Part shown: positions 31,001-39,359 of the stretch, piece by piece
Layout of the letters: each line of letters opens with the position of its first letter
Numbering within the stretch: the stretch's first letter is position 1
Source of the DNA: Acrasis kona
Lineage: Eukaryota > Heterolobosea > Eutetramitea > Acrasida > Acrasidae
Assembly: GCA_026419775.2 (NCBI GenBank)
Contig: JAOPGA020000223.1
Location: 1 to 39,359 of the forward strand
Direction of reading: 5' to 3'
Length of the DNA stretch: 39,359 nucleotides
Notes under the pieces: generated by a model
Told to the model about the DNA's origin: nothing
Database searches by the model: none
Seen by the model: the letters and a program-made list of their open reading frames with translations, nothing else
Made by a program: the position numbers and the translations under genes

Positions 31001-32152
31001 TTAAAATTGTACATTGTTGAAGGTACAGTTTTTGAACACCATTTGTTTAGAAGAACCTCCACTTGGACTTCGAACAATCTCTTCTTCTGCGACTTCTTCA
31101 ACACCAACATCAGGACTTTCATAACCTTCCAGATCTTCTCCCACCGCAACATGTTCCGTTGTATCCACAGCCACCTTGGGAGTACTTGGTTTCATTCTCG
31201 CTAATACATTGTTCACCAGCTTTGAGGTACTTTGAATACTGGATGTAGTTTTGTCGATGTACTCCTGGGAAGTATTCATGTTCTTGTGGCGTAACATTGT
31301 TTGGATTTGACTCGCCTGAAATCCATTCTCCGCCATTAAAGTACCTAACGACCTTTTCCCTGTGTGTGAAGTATATCTGTCCAATCCAACACGTGGTTTT
31401 GTGTATCAATGTTTTCTCTCATTAGTGGGAACACCATTATTAATCTCCCACTGTACATCTTCAGGAAGCATATGTTTATACTTCATGAGAACACGTTTGA
31501 AAATTTTGGCAATTGTGTTTTCTCCAATTGGTGACTTTTCTCTAAAGTATACAACACCCTTCCTTTTCTTGGCATGCCTAAACACTCTTCCAACCAAACT
31601 ATCATTTATAATTGTCTCTTGTGCATCACGCATGCATCTACGACGATATTCCATAAAAATGCGATATGGACATATTTCTTGGGAGTCTTGTATAGCATTA
31701 AGAACACCATCTGCCTGACCTGTCTTTGTCGCATTCAAATGAATGTTAATAACCTATATAATGAATTTAGCCCATAACTCATTGTTGCTGTTGTATGTTT
31801 TCTGGNTTTTTTCATTAATTCCAGTAGGCAAAACTGAAGCTTTAAAATTTATCTTTTCAGCATCCGTAACATTGTCCAACTTCTTGAGCAACTTTTGTTT
31901 CTTTGTAGGCCTACCATCTTTTGCTGAAGGAATAATAGGCCTGTTTGCATTTGTTCCGTAGAAGTATTCAGGACCAGTCTTCTTTCTTTGCACTTCTACG
32001 TCTCCTCCACGGATGTTCACTACCTCGTTAAAGATTTTATCCTTAATAGCCTCTGCGTCTGTGTATGTTGTACCACGTGGAATATGTACACAATTGTTAG
32101 CAAGGTACTCTTCGTGGATGTTCTGTCTGTCCGTCATAATAATTGTGGTCAA
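31001..32152 (-). pseudogene. Crypton-like tyrosine recombinase 2, two in-frame stops
   Basis: ATG 32152 opens a basic N-terminal region that ends INFKASVLPTGINEK and NSNNELWAKFII. A TAG (31754-31756) then leads in the same frame to VINIHLNATKTGQADG, CPYRIFMEYRRRCMRD and, after a TGA (31406-31408), to GLDRYTSHTGKRSLG (His-x-x-Arg), LRHKN (His) and SQEYIDKT (Tyr). The acidic tail ends KNCTFNNVQF, a close I associate with Crypton proteins. The region with the first catalytic Arg seems to be deleted between the N-terminal part and KTGQ. It differs from copy 1 at 23.7-24.9 kb, so two recombinase families are present. An ambiguous base lies at 31806. Confidence 0.65.
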
Positions 32153-32196
32153 TGTATCAAACTACTGTATTTGTATTATTTGATCAATTTAGACAA

Positions 32197-32308
32197 AGTT
32201 TTTTTATTCCCTCACTCGTTTACAAAGATTCTCACTCTTTCGTCACTCGCTCCGCTTGTTCCTCACTCGTTCGAATCTTTGTTGCACTCGTGCGGGAATA
32301 AAAAAACT
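32197..32308. repeat. 112-bp foldback (MITE-like)
   Basis: It starts AGTTTTTTTATTCCC and ends with the reverse complement GGGAATAAAAAAACT. The inner arms CAAAGATTC and GAATCTTTG also pair. The core repeats CTCACTCG and TCGTCACTCGCTCCG. No coding capacity. It may be a tiny MITE; no clear target duplication was seen. Confidence 0.7.
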
Positions 32309-32474
32309 ATCATACACTGCTGAGGTCGAAAAATGGGTACAACAGGGAATCTGTGAAGAAGTTATTGATCACAAGACTCCTGAGCACTCAGGACTTAACC
32401 AAAGAGTGGGGCAATTCAACACGAAAGCATTCCACACATACTCTGGTAAGGACCAAATTATTCACGACCTTGCG
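32309..32474 (+). other. Short coding-like fragment
   Basis: AEVEKWVQQGICEEVIDHKT reads openly here, up to the hairpin at 32475. Unrecognised and probably a gene fragment. Confidence 0.2.
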
Positions 32475-32523
32475 ACCTTGCAATTTAATAAGGATAAGTC
32501 TTATCTTTATTAAATTGCAAGGT
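32475..32523. repeat. 49-bp perfect-type hairpin
   Basis: ACCTTGCAATTTAATAAGGA starts the left arm (24 bp). The right arm is its complement with one mismatch, and only one T separates them. As DNA it is a near-perfect palindrome; as RNA it is a 24-bp stem. Confidence 0.9.
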
Positions 32524-32620
32524 AGGCTCTGTTCATCCTGTGATTGAAAAAAATAGTGGCGTTGGCTTTTCACTAAATTAAAAATTTTGACAAATATGGA
32601 TATTTATTTTTGGATAGAAA

Positions 32621-34030
32621 TTACAAAATATTTTTGCTCTTGTGGTGGTCCAGAAAACACTTTACATGCAAGAAACAATTACACCCTGGGCACTTGTATG
32701 TTGTCTTGCTCTTGCTTTGTGTCTTGTACTTTTCTTTCTTCTTTTGATATGGAGGTAAACTTCTAGGATTTTCTGGCACCTCCTTCTTCAGAAATTTATT
32801 GTATTTTTTAACATACCATGAGCAAATTTCTTTCCTTCCAACTTCAAGATGTGTAGGTTGATACATAAATTTGCCACTAACATTGTCACTACCTTGATTA
32901 ATTTCATCAATAATGGTAGCTTTGCTCCTTTTCAAACTTTTCCAAATAAGCCATGAGTTCACAAGCACTGTCTTGTAAGCATGAAAGAAAAGAGCTTGTT
33001 GTTGACTTGACACTTTCTTACAAATGAATCGCTTTTGTCTACACCTCCCATACCATGATTATAGTCATCAGATACTATGATTTTCATCCTGTCTTTACAT
33101 GAACCAGAAGCAGAGTAGTTTGTCAAAAAGTTACATCATTTGCTATCAACAAAAGAAAATGCAGCTATTCTGTCATTGCATACAGCCCAGTTATAAGGTT
33201 TATTATCCTTTTCATCTGTTAACTGTTGTTGGAGACCGTGCAAATGTGAAGTACATTATCTTTGTCCAATTTCTCTGTCAACTTCAATGATGAATAATAA
33301 TTATCAAACACAACAACATGCTGTTGACCATCCTTAAAGAGATCTTTGACAAAGTCACATACAATACTTGTAACATCAGTTGGTCTTTTTGATTTGCTGC
33401 CTTTATAAGTGAAATAACTATATATATAACGAGTAATATCACACATCGCATATTTTTTGATGTTATATTTAATAGGCTTTGATGGCAAATATTGTTTGAA
33501 ACTAACAAGCCCTTTAAATGCAACCATACACTCATTTATTGATACAAATTTTGCTGGAGTCCATAATTTTTATTAAGCTCATCATCAAGCCAATCAGGAT
33601 TAAAATAAATTTATGTATGGACATATTTAAATTCAGCTTTAGATATCAATGCTCTAATATAATTAGTTCCAAACAAATTTCTACTGACCCATAGCAACAC
33701 TCGCCACAAGATATTTATGAATAGATTCTTGTGAGATTAACTTTATATTTATCTTTTTTAATTCTACAAAAAAATCAATGTCAGCATTGTCTTTTATGTA
33801 GATGCTCTTCTACTGATAGAAGTCAGGCTGATTATTGAGTTGAGCCTGATGATAATGGTGGTGAGGGTACTTGGTCTCGTAGTGAGCCAGAATTAAGAGC
33901 TAATATGATTAAAGGTGCAGATGTGGGCATTTGTGATACTGGAGTTACCATATCAGTAATGGAGGTGGGTATTGGAGATATAGGTGTAGATGATGCTGGT
34001 TGTAATGTACTGTCTAACTTTGTGCGGTGG
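32621..34030 (-). pseudogene. piggyBac transposase remnant
   Basis: Minus-strand pieces match the piggyBac (DDE_Tnp_1_7) pattern in order. SINECMVAFKG...QYLPSKPIK lies at about 33550-33480 and HVVVFDNYYSSLKLTEKL at about 33320. VSDDYNHGMGGVDKSDS is at about 33060. ALFFHAYKTVLVNSWLIWK follows at about 32990. The end is a Cys-rich finger (CPGCNCFLHVKCFLDHH), with the stop at 32621. At the first catalytic position the codon is AAT (33534-33536), giving Asn where the family has Asp, so this copy is dead. Several frameshifts separate the pieces. The N-terminal region to about 34030 is Ser/Pro-rich and barely recognisable. Confidence 0.8.
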
Positions 34031-34218
34031 AAACAGTTAGCGATTATGGAAATATATAAATGATACCAACAAATAAGGAATATTTTATTTAAAAATAACT
34101 GTTTTGTAAAATAGCACTTTATTCACCACCATTCGCAATTTATCTTTTTAAACACAACCAACTCTATGAAGATCATAATACGTATGCGGTCCATGTGTTC
34201 TGTATTAAAGTCAAAATT
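34031..34218. other. AT-rich spacer
   Basis: No supported ORF, repeat or terminus was identified. Confidence 0.4.
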
Positions 34219-34935
34219 TCAATTTCTAGCAAGATATTTCATCATCATTATTGAAAATACCCCCCAATCGCGTCCGTTATTCTGCGTAGGGCGCTCTTCC
34301 TTTGTTGCTACTTTTATAACTTGCATAGAAGCACCTTTCTCTTTTAACTTGACTTCTTCACTTATTAACATTGAGATTTGGGGTAAACATTTGGAATGAT
34401 CTTCTTCGTACAATGAATCATACAGAACTACAGAGTTGTGATCAGGATTATGGACACAACACCCCCAATGATTTCCATTTATATGGATGCTGAATAATGT
34501 TTTTTTTACATCGAACAAGTTTCTGCAAATTCCATTATAGAGCCTTCGTTGATAATATGCTCTTACGGGGAGTGGAATTCCTCTCACTTTGTTGTTATTT
34601 TGTTTCTTCAGAGTGTTGAAGTTTGACATGGCCTTTTTTCCTAATCGCTTTTATAAGCCCTCTTTGTGGCTAAATCTTCTAATGTTGTCTTCAAATTCCC
34701 TCTTGTAAACTCTAGGCCTAATAACTGCTGAATTGATGAACTAATATACTGTATTTCAATACCTCTAGTTTGTAGGTAATCAGTATCCATATACATATAC
34801 GTATCAATAGTATCATCTGTTAACCATGTTGAGTCCCAGAATGGCAGAATTGAGCAAGCCCCTTTTCTAGACATGCTGGATGTTATTCCATCCTTGTTGG
34901 TATATATCTGTTTAATCAGTATAACTATTCAAAGC
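34219..34935 (-). pseudogene. Ulp1-like cysteine protease domain with lost nucleophile
   Basis: The upstream frame (34935-34641) reads PFWDSTWLTDDTIDTYMYMD and QYISSSIQQLLG. The frame shifts in an A-run near 34645 and continues MSNFNTLKKQNNNK to 34219. The catalytic layout of C48/Ulp1 proteases is visible: His in SIHINGNHWGCCVH, Asp in VVLYDSLYEED and Gln in RPTQNNGRDWGVF. The position of the catalytic Cys (normally DCGVF) is TGG, Trp, at 34264-34266. The copy is therefore inactive as a protease. It lies directly downstream of the pogo-type transposase on the same strand, with coding-like sequence between, so it may be the C-terminal domain of the same polyprotein. Confidence 0.65.
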
Positions 34936-35262
34936 TGCCTCCATTGAAGGGAAACAAGCTTCACAAGCATTTGTTATCTGATCATCTGTCAAAGGCTCAC
35001 GTAACAAATTATGTGGATAAATATGGGCAGTTTGTAGGACATTATGTAAGTGTATTCTGCCCTGATTGCATTTGTCTATGTACACTTCAAAATCAGTTTT
35101 TATCACTGGAGCCATTATTTGTTTCAAACCCTGGTTTGGTACCTGTATATCTTCTTTTTCATAAGGAATTGAGAGATCACTCCTTGGTTTAAGAAGGAAT
35201 ACATTGCCTCTATTTTCAGTCCAATTTGGTTGGGTACCAATATTTTTGGGTGCTGTTAGCAA
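34912..35262 (-). pseudogene. Linker segment between transposase and Ulp1 domain
   Basis: A 116-codon frame that overlaps the transposase end in another frame. It reads NRGNVFLLKPRSDLSIPYEK, LTDDQITNACEACFPSMEAA and ends SYTD at 34912. The coding character is good but the family is unknown. A one-base shift at each side would join it to its neighbours. Confidence 0.4.
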
Positions 35263-36793
35263 AAGGATCTAAAAGAAACTGATTAAGAGCTTGCTCTGCA
35301 GTTCTAGGCTCTGGAAACAGATCATGTATAAGATCTTTAATAGGTGGTAGCTTTTGTGCATCTGTTTTGATTTGTTTCTGTACAGACTCCAGCTTTTGGA
35401 AGTATAATGGATATTTATCTACTGTAGGGTCATATCCAAAACCACAGCACTTCATTGATTTATTAATCTGTTCAACAGTGATTTTTTCAAATGCCTCTAC
35501 AGCCCATTTTACCACAAATTCTTTGTCAAACTTGATGTTATTAAAATCTTGGCTTTCGTCTGAAAAGTTTTGAAGCAGCCACCCATGGTACAGTTGTCGA
35601 AGTAGATTTTTGAACACTTTGTTGATTCCTACATCAAGTGGTTGGCAAGCCCATGTTGCGTTTGGAGGCAATGAAAACTCTATAAGGTTATTCCTCTTGA
35701 TGCTTTCTTGAGCTATTGGCCCAGTATGTCCTGAGAAACTGTCATGTACCAATAATGTTCTTCCTTTCTTTAGATCATCTTCTATTGCGTCTAAATACTC
35801 TGCATATAGATTTTCTGTACACCAAGCAGTTTTGTTTTGTCTAATTAAAACACCAATATCCTCCAATTTCTTGAGCTTTTTGTATGCGGTCCCATTTCTA
35901 GCAGCTTCAGTATTTTCTCCTTTGACAATAACCATTGGGGCTAATTTCGAGATCTTTTTGATGCTGTCTTTTAAAGGAATAACAATCCCAAGGATACATG
36001 TCATTCTTTTCCTTCCATCTTTTGCCTTCTTCACAAGAACTTCTTTAGATGCTTTTTTGGCCAATGTGTAGTTATCTCCTTGGTCATACACTATTGGTGT
36101 CTCATCAATGTTAATGATGTAATCGATGTTTCTCTCTGTAACAATCGCTCTTAACTTTACTAGCATCTCATCCAAGTCTTGTGCAATGTTTTCCGATAAT
36201 TTGGGACATCTTTTTGTACCTTTTTGGAGTACCAACTCGAACCGATTTTTAAAGTTGTCTAACCACCCATTTGAAGCTTTGAAACCTGTAATGTTGTGTT
36301 TTGTAGCTTCTTGAATACCAAATATTTTAACCAATTGGCCATTTACTGGTATTAATACATTACGGACATCTGATATCCTTTCAAATATCTTCTCCTCAAC
36401 TAACTTGGGCAGTAAACATTTCCCTCCCTTTGTCAAAGAGACCTTCCATCCTTCACTGTTTTTAATCGCATTGTACACCTCCTGTATTTTCTCCTTTCTA
36501 CTTATTGCTCCAGGGGTGACTCCAAACCTTTCTTGGGCAGTACAATAAGAAGTCTCTCTTGCGAATATACAGATTTCAAGTCTGTCCAACAATGTGTATT
36601 GGGTCTTTTGTATGGAACTTCCTTGTCTTAAAGACAGCACATCGCGACGCGGTTGTTCCTTTTTCTTTATTCCTTGTTTACTTCCCTTGGGAATGTCTGG
36701 CAACGTCTCTAATAAAATCAAACACTTCTCCATTATAGTTTCCCTCTCCGCTTCTGTTTGAGAAACCGAATGATATCTGTGAGGCACGGTCAT
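35216..36793 (-). CDS. pogo/Tigger-type transposase (DDE_1), 525 residues
   Basis: An intact frame from ATG 36793. Residues 70-120 hold a CENP-B/Tc5-like helix-turn-helix (LLDRLEICIFARETSYCTAQ, GVTPGAISRKEKI). Residues 165-195 include NGWLDNFKNRFEL, the second HTH module. The catalytic residues follow the D-D-D order: YIINIDETPIVYD, TLLVHDSFSGHTG and NATWACQPLDVGINKVFK, with about 35 residues between the last two. The family moves by cut-and-paste at TA. The frame ends NSTQKYWYPTKLD at 35216, and coding-like sequence continues in another frame toward a Ulp1 domain. It is head-to-head, 155 bp apart, with the plus-strand gene at 36949. Inverted ends were not found. Confidence 0.8.
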   Translation of the reverse strand: MTVPHRYHSVSQTEAERETIMEKCLILLETLPDIPKGSKQGIKKKEQPRRDVLSLRQGSSIQKTQYTLLDRLEICIFARETSYCTAQERFGVTPGAISRKEKIQEVYNAIKNSEGWKVSLTKGGKCLLPKLVEEKIFERISDVRNVLIPVNGQLVKIFGIQEATKHNITGFKASNGWLDNFKNRFELVLQKGTKRCPKLSENIAQDLDEMLVKLRAIVTERNIDYIINIDETPIVYDQGDNYTLAKKASKEVLVKKAKDGRKRMTCILGIVIPLKDSIKKISKLAPMVIVKGENTEAARNGTAYKKLKKLEDIGVLIRQNKTAWCTENLYAEYLDAIEDDLKKGRTLLVHDSFSGHTGPIAQESIKRNNLIEFSLPPNATWACQPLDVGINKVFKNLLRQLYHGWLLQNFSDESQDFNNIKFDKEFVVKWAVEAFEKITVEQINKSMKCCGFGYDPTVDKYPLYFQKLESVQKQIKTDAQKLPPIKDLIHDLFPEPRTAEQALNQFLLDPFANSTQKYWYPTKLD

Positions 36794-36948
36794 CGCGCGT
36801 TTCCGTTATTGTTTACGGCAAAAGCTCATGTAATGTTCAAGACATGCTTTGCTTGTTGTAAATGCAGTTGACCATGACAAAAACCAAACCAACCTTGAAT
36901 ACGGGTTGGTAGTCCTTTGTTTGAATACAACAAAGGGGCATTTTGTTA

Positions 36949-37428
36949 ATGGGGGAACTCGCAATCAAAAATAACAAACCGCAGAAGAGAAGAAGAATTG
37001 CGCTAAGCGAAATTGAAGAGGAAAAAAATAAATGTGGATTGACTTTGATGAAGGACCAGAAAACCTTTTTTAACTGTAATTTTAAGACCAGCAAGAGAGC
37101 CCTTAAATTATTAATGTGCAGAAAGGTCATCAAAGACTTCTCTATGAGCAGGCATGCTCAAACCATTAAACATGTACAAGTTGAGTCGGTGCGAGATTGG
37201 GAGGCAGACGCTGCTAATTTTGAAAACATTACTCCATTGGGACTTATGACGGTAGAAGATGCATTTCAAGAGTCGTGCCTTTTAATCTACCCCGGTTTTG
37301 AGCGAGGCAAAGACCTAGAGGACCTTGTAGAAGCAACGAGGACATTAATGGTCGAGTATAACTCTGTACCAGCCATTAAAAAGAGTTCGCCCAGACATGT
37401 TTCCCCGATAAATCCCGAAACAAAATGA
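36949..37428 (+). CDS. Unrecognised basic protein facing the pogo transposase
   Basis: ATG 36949 gives MGELAIKNNKPQKRRRIALS, a basic start with a possible nuclear localisation signal, then an alpha-rich body (SEIEEEKNKCGL, KTSKRALKLLMCRKVIKD) and a polar C-terminus ending at 37426-37428. It has about 159 residues. Its start is 155 bp from that of the divergent transposase, the arrangement seen in the TA elements. Further coding-like pieces follow out of frame (37552-37656, 37698-37958), so the gene may once have been longer. Family unknown. Confidence 0.45.
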   Translation: MGELAIKNNKPQKRRRIALSEIEEEKNKCGLTLMKDQKTFFNCNFKTSKRALKLLMCRKVIKDFSMSRHAQTIKHVQVESVRDWEADAANFENITPLGLMTVEDAFQESCLLIYPGFERGKDLEDLVEATRTLMVEYNSVPAIKKSSPRHVSPINPETK

Positions 37429-37551
37429 GGAGCTTACAATTTTGGGGCCTGGTATAAAAATGGAGGCAAGATAGGCCACATGCTGAGTCCCTCAAAGGAA
37501 TCAACAGGTCCTCTTCACAGTTGAGCAGTTGAGAACTTTTACATAAAGACT

Positions 37552-37958
37552 GCCAAATTATCAAATCGAATTTCAGCCCTGCTGAAAGCATTTAAACCGC
37601 AGATACATGAGAAGTACACAAATGCCGTCAGTTACGCCAAGCAACATAGCAATTAATCTACTTTTATGGCAGCTGAGAAAGAGGCCTATTTGTGTAGATG
37701 CGTTTTGATAAATGCAAGGTCGAAATGTCACCGAGATTTGAAGGATGTCAGAAACAGGTGGACTGCAATTATAAGTTTTGGATTGTATCAGAATTTGTAT
37801 CTTTGCTTCCCCGATTTAAAGTTGAGGATTTGCCTAAAGCCTGGAACCATCGTCATGCTGCCTTTGTACCTCCTTTTGCATTACATGATGGAGATAGAAG
37901 GGGACGAGAGGTATACTATTATTTTCTTCATGCACGAAGAACATTTAAAATAAAATAG
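37552..37958 (+). pseudogene. Two coding-like pieces following the 36949 gene
   Basis: Piece one (to a TAA at 37654-37656) reads ISALLKAFKPQIHEKYTNAV. Piece two (37698-37958) reads MSPRFEGCQKQVDCNYKFWI and ends REVYYYFLHARRTFKIK. Both have good codon-like character but lie in different frames. They may be exons or remnants of the upstream gene. Confidence 0.35.
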
Positions 37959-38266
37959 CTTCTCAAAATTGCCTTCGCATAAATTATCAAATAAGTACAA
38001 TTTATTTATATTTTTGCCATATATAACTAATTCCACGGCTTGAGTGTTTCCACCGCTCAAAGTTAGACAGTAGACATTGCAGGTTGTACATCTGTGGAGG
38101 AAGATGCAGAGGATGTTGGTGCACTTGATACATTGGATGGTGGGTCAACCGTCATATTTGACGTTAAGGAGGACTTTTTTTTATGGTTGGGTTTTTTTGA
38201 TTTTTTTAAAAAATTGCATTCTGCGACAAGCTTTATTAGAAATTATTTACATGTGTATAAATGACT
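37959..38266. other. AT-rich spacer with T-runs
   Basis: No gene recognised. A T-rich stretch at 38168-38215 lies 3' of the retrotransposon fragment on the minus strand (A-rich in its sense), which could be part of its tail. Confidence 0.35.
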
Positions 38267-39359
38267 CTATACAGCTGAAGGTCCGCCTAGCTTGGCGGAT
38301 TTGATGGCATGGGTTGCGCAGCGCGCGTGCCAGATGGAGTAAGAGGTTTCCATCAAGATTGTTGATATCTTCCTCAACACTTGGAGTGGCTTTTTGACTG
38401 GTATCTTGTTTGAAAAGCGCTTAACTACATCCATACTAGTGTAACCAAGTAAACTAGCATAAATAGTAGCTTTGCGTTTGTCAGTCGTAGGATGTTCGTC
38501 AAAATCAAAACCACTTTGGTATAGTGTGAATGGAAGACCCCAGAATTTAAATGAGCCCTTTATGAGTGATCCTGGCAGCATGTTGCTTCAAATCAGGTCA
38601 TTGATTGATTGCATTGCATTATATGTGTATGGCAAATTTTTGCGACAATTTAAAAGAACATGAGATTGGTCCTCATGTTGCAAACAACACCTTGGGCATT
38701 TGGTGTTTCTAATTTGGTTGTTGTTGTCCCAATATTGCATTTTAGAAAGTGTGCAGAGTTGATTGGAACGGAGACGGAGGAGGAAGATCTGTTTGGGTCG
38801 TGACATAAGGTTGGTGTCAACGCTGGCTTTAATATTATATTCATCATGGAGAATATTATATTTGTAGTCAGAGGAGTTGGAGATGGTGGACAGAAGGTAG
38901 TCGGAGACTGCACTACGGACAGAGGAGTGTGGAACTTCGCCTCTACAAACAATGTCAAAGAGAAGTGACGATGGAGGACTAATGTCATTGATGTAGAAGT
39001 TATTTAGTCCCAGTTTTGCCTTGTAAACACATTGAGCGGTCCAAATGGAATGGGAAGTTTCCATGAGTATTGTAGAAATTTTTCGGAGTATAGAGAGAGG
39101 CTTGAGAACTCTAAAGTGTTTGTTGAATCGCTTGAAAGTGTCCATACTAACATATCCTAGCAAACTAGCATAAATGGACCTCTTCCAATCTTCCGGCAAC
39201 TCTGAAATTTCTTCGCTTCCTTCAATTCCACGCTGCGTCAAATAATATGGCGCTGCCCAAAATTTAAAAATGCCTTGAATAACAAAGCCAGGTTTCAGAT
39301 TATCATGGATAACCTTATTGATTCTGACCAATGCATCATGTAGCTTAGTTTTATTATAG
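38267..39359 (-). pseudogene. Non-LTR retrotransposon C-terminal region, duplicated domain
   Basis: The frame is open from the right edge to a TGA at 38588-38590 and continues in frame to 38267. The first part holds IYASLLGYVSMDTFKRF, LRKISTILMETSHSIW and a long helical stretch ending LLRLRSNQLCTLSKMQYWD and CPRCCLQHEDQSHVLLNC (C-x2-C-x8-H-x4-C). This is the zinc-knuckle ending seen in many non-LTR reverse transcriptases. After the TGA the first module recurs (IYASLLGYTSMDVVKRF, LRKISTILMETSYSIW). The reverse-transcriptase domain lies beyond the window. The relation to the copy at 18.7-25.6 kb is not established. Confidence 0.6.

Noticed and set aside
32256-32513. Plus-strand ORF running through the 112-bp foldback and the hairpin
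   Set aside because: It crosses two unrelated repeat structures. Only a short stretch (32309-32474) looks coding-like.
34219-34935. A Maverick/Polinton element suggested by the Ulp1-like protease
   Set aside because: No protein-primed DNA polymerase, rve integrase, packaging ATPase or capsid-like ORF is present nearby. The adjacent transposase is pogo-type.
36837-37133. Minus-strand hydrophobic ORF (98 codons)
   Set aside because: It is antisense to the basic protein gene at 36949, with no independent support.
15651-38590. A variant genetic code explaining the in-frame stops
   Set aside because: TAA, TAG and TGA all occur in frame, but only in decaying mobile elements. The intact genes (for example 9929-12673 and 16798-17880) use normal stops and have no internal ones.
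1-39359. tRNA, rRNA or CRISPR features
   Set aside because: No tRNA-like cloverleaf or T-loop in context, no rRNA core sequence and no regularly spaced direct repeats with spacers were found by eye.

Overview
The window is eukaryotic. Coding exons are split by very short GT-AG introns (33-58 nt), single genes change strand often, and most of the DNA is transposon-derived. One host-type gene (3911-8191, minus) combines RCC1-like repeats, a long Thr-Pro stalk, an EGF-like module, one membrane segment and a cytoplasmic tail. From memory, its EGF-like module resembles surface proteins of heterolobosean amoebae (Naegleria type). A unicellular protist of that kind is my best guess, as inference only.

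Layout. 1-3.7 kb: a partial spliced gene, an unrecognised minus-strand gene and a 1.09-kb foldback element bounded by TTAA. 3.9-8.2 kb: the RCC1/EGF receptor-like gene. 8.3-9.8 kb: two unrecognised plus-strand genes, at least one spliced. 9.8-14.6 kb: a 4.8-kb DNA transposon with 46-bp inverted ends, a two-exon C2H2-finger transposase and a six-exon accessory gene. 15.08-17.92 kb: a complete Tc1/mariner-like element with TA duplications, carrying a transposase and a head-to-head coiled-coil gene. 18.0-18.4 kb: a BED-finger fragment. 18.7-25.6 kb: a 5'-truncated non-LTR retrotransposon, read on the minus strand and opened by two insertions. One is a 3.67-kb three-gene Tc1-like element (19456-23120). 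The other is a tyrosine-recombinase (Crypton-like) segment at about 23.66-24.9 kb. 25.6-28.3 kb: an unrecognised gene interrupted by a 783-bp TTAA element. 28.8-30.9 kb: an AT-hook protein gene abutting a divergent transposon-type gene. 31.0-32.15 kb: a second Crypton-like recombinase. 32.2-32.5 kb: two foldback sequences. 32.6-34.0 kb: a decayed piggyBac transposase. 34.2-36.8 kb: a pogo-type transposase running into a Ulp1-like protease domain. 36.9-38.0 kb: unrecognised ORFs facing away from it. 38.3-39.36 kb: the C-terminal end of another non-LTR retrotransposon.

The recurring theme is that transposases are paired with non-catalytic, highly charged or coiled-coil partner proteins. This is certain inside two TIR-bounded TA elements and the 4.8-kb element. 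It is suspected beside the IIDG-type gene (28.8-30.7 kb) and the pogo-type gene (34-38 kb). Partner proteins are known in a few superfamilies (En/Spm TNPA, MuDR MURB, Harbinger Myb-like), but I do not know of them as a standard part of Tc1/mariner elements. This is the best candidate here for an undescribed system.

Most elements are decaying: single in-frame stops, one-base frameshifts and mutated catalytic residues (piggyBac Asp to Asn, Ulp1 Cys to Trp). In two places, removing an insertion at its target duplication rejoins the interrupted reading frame exactly, which fixes the order of events.
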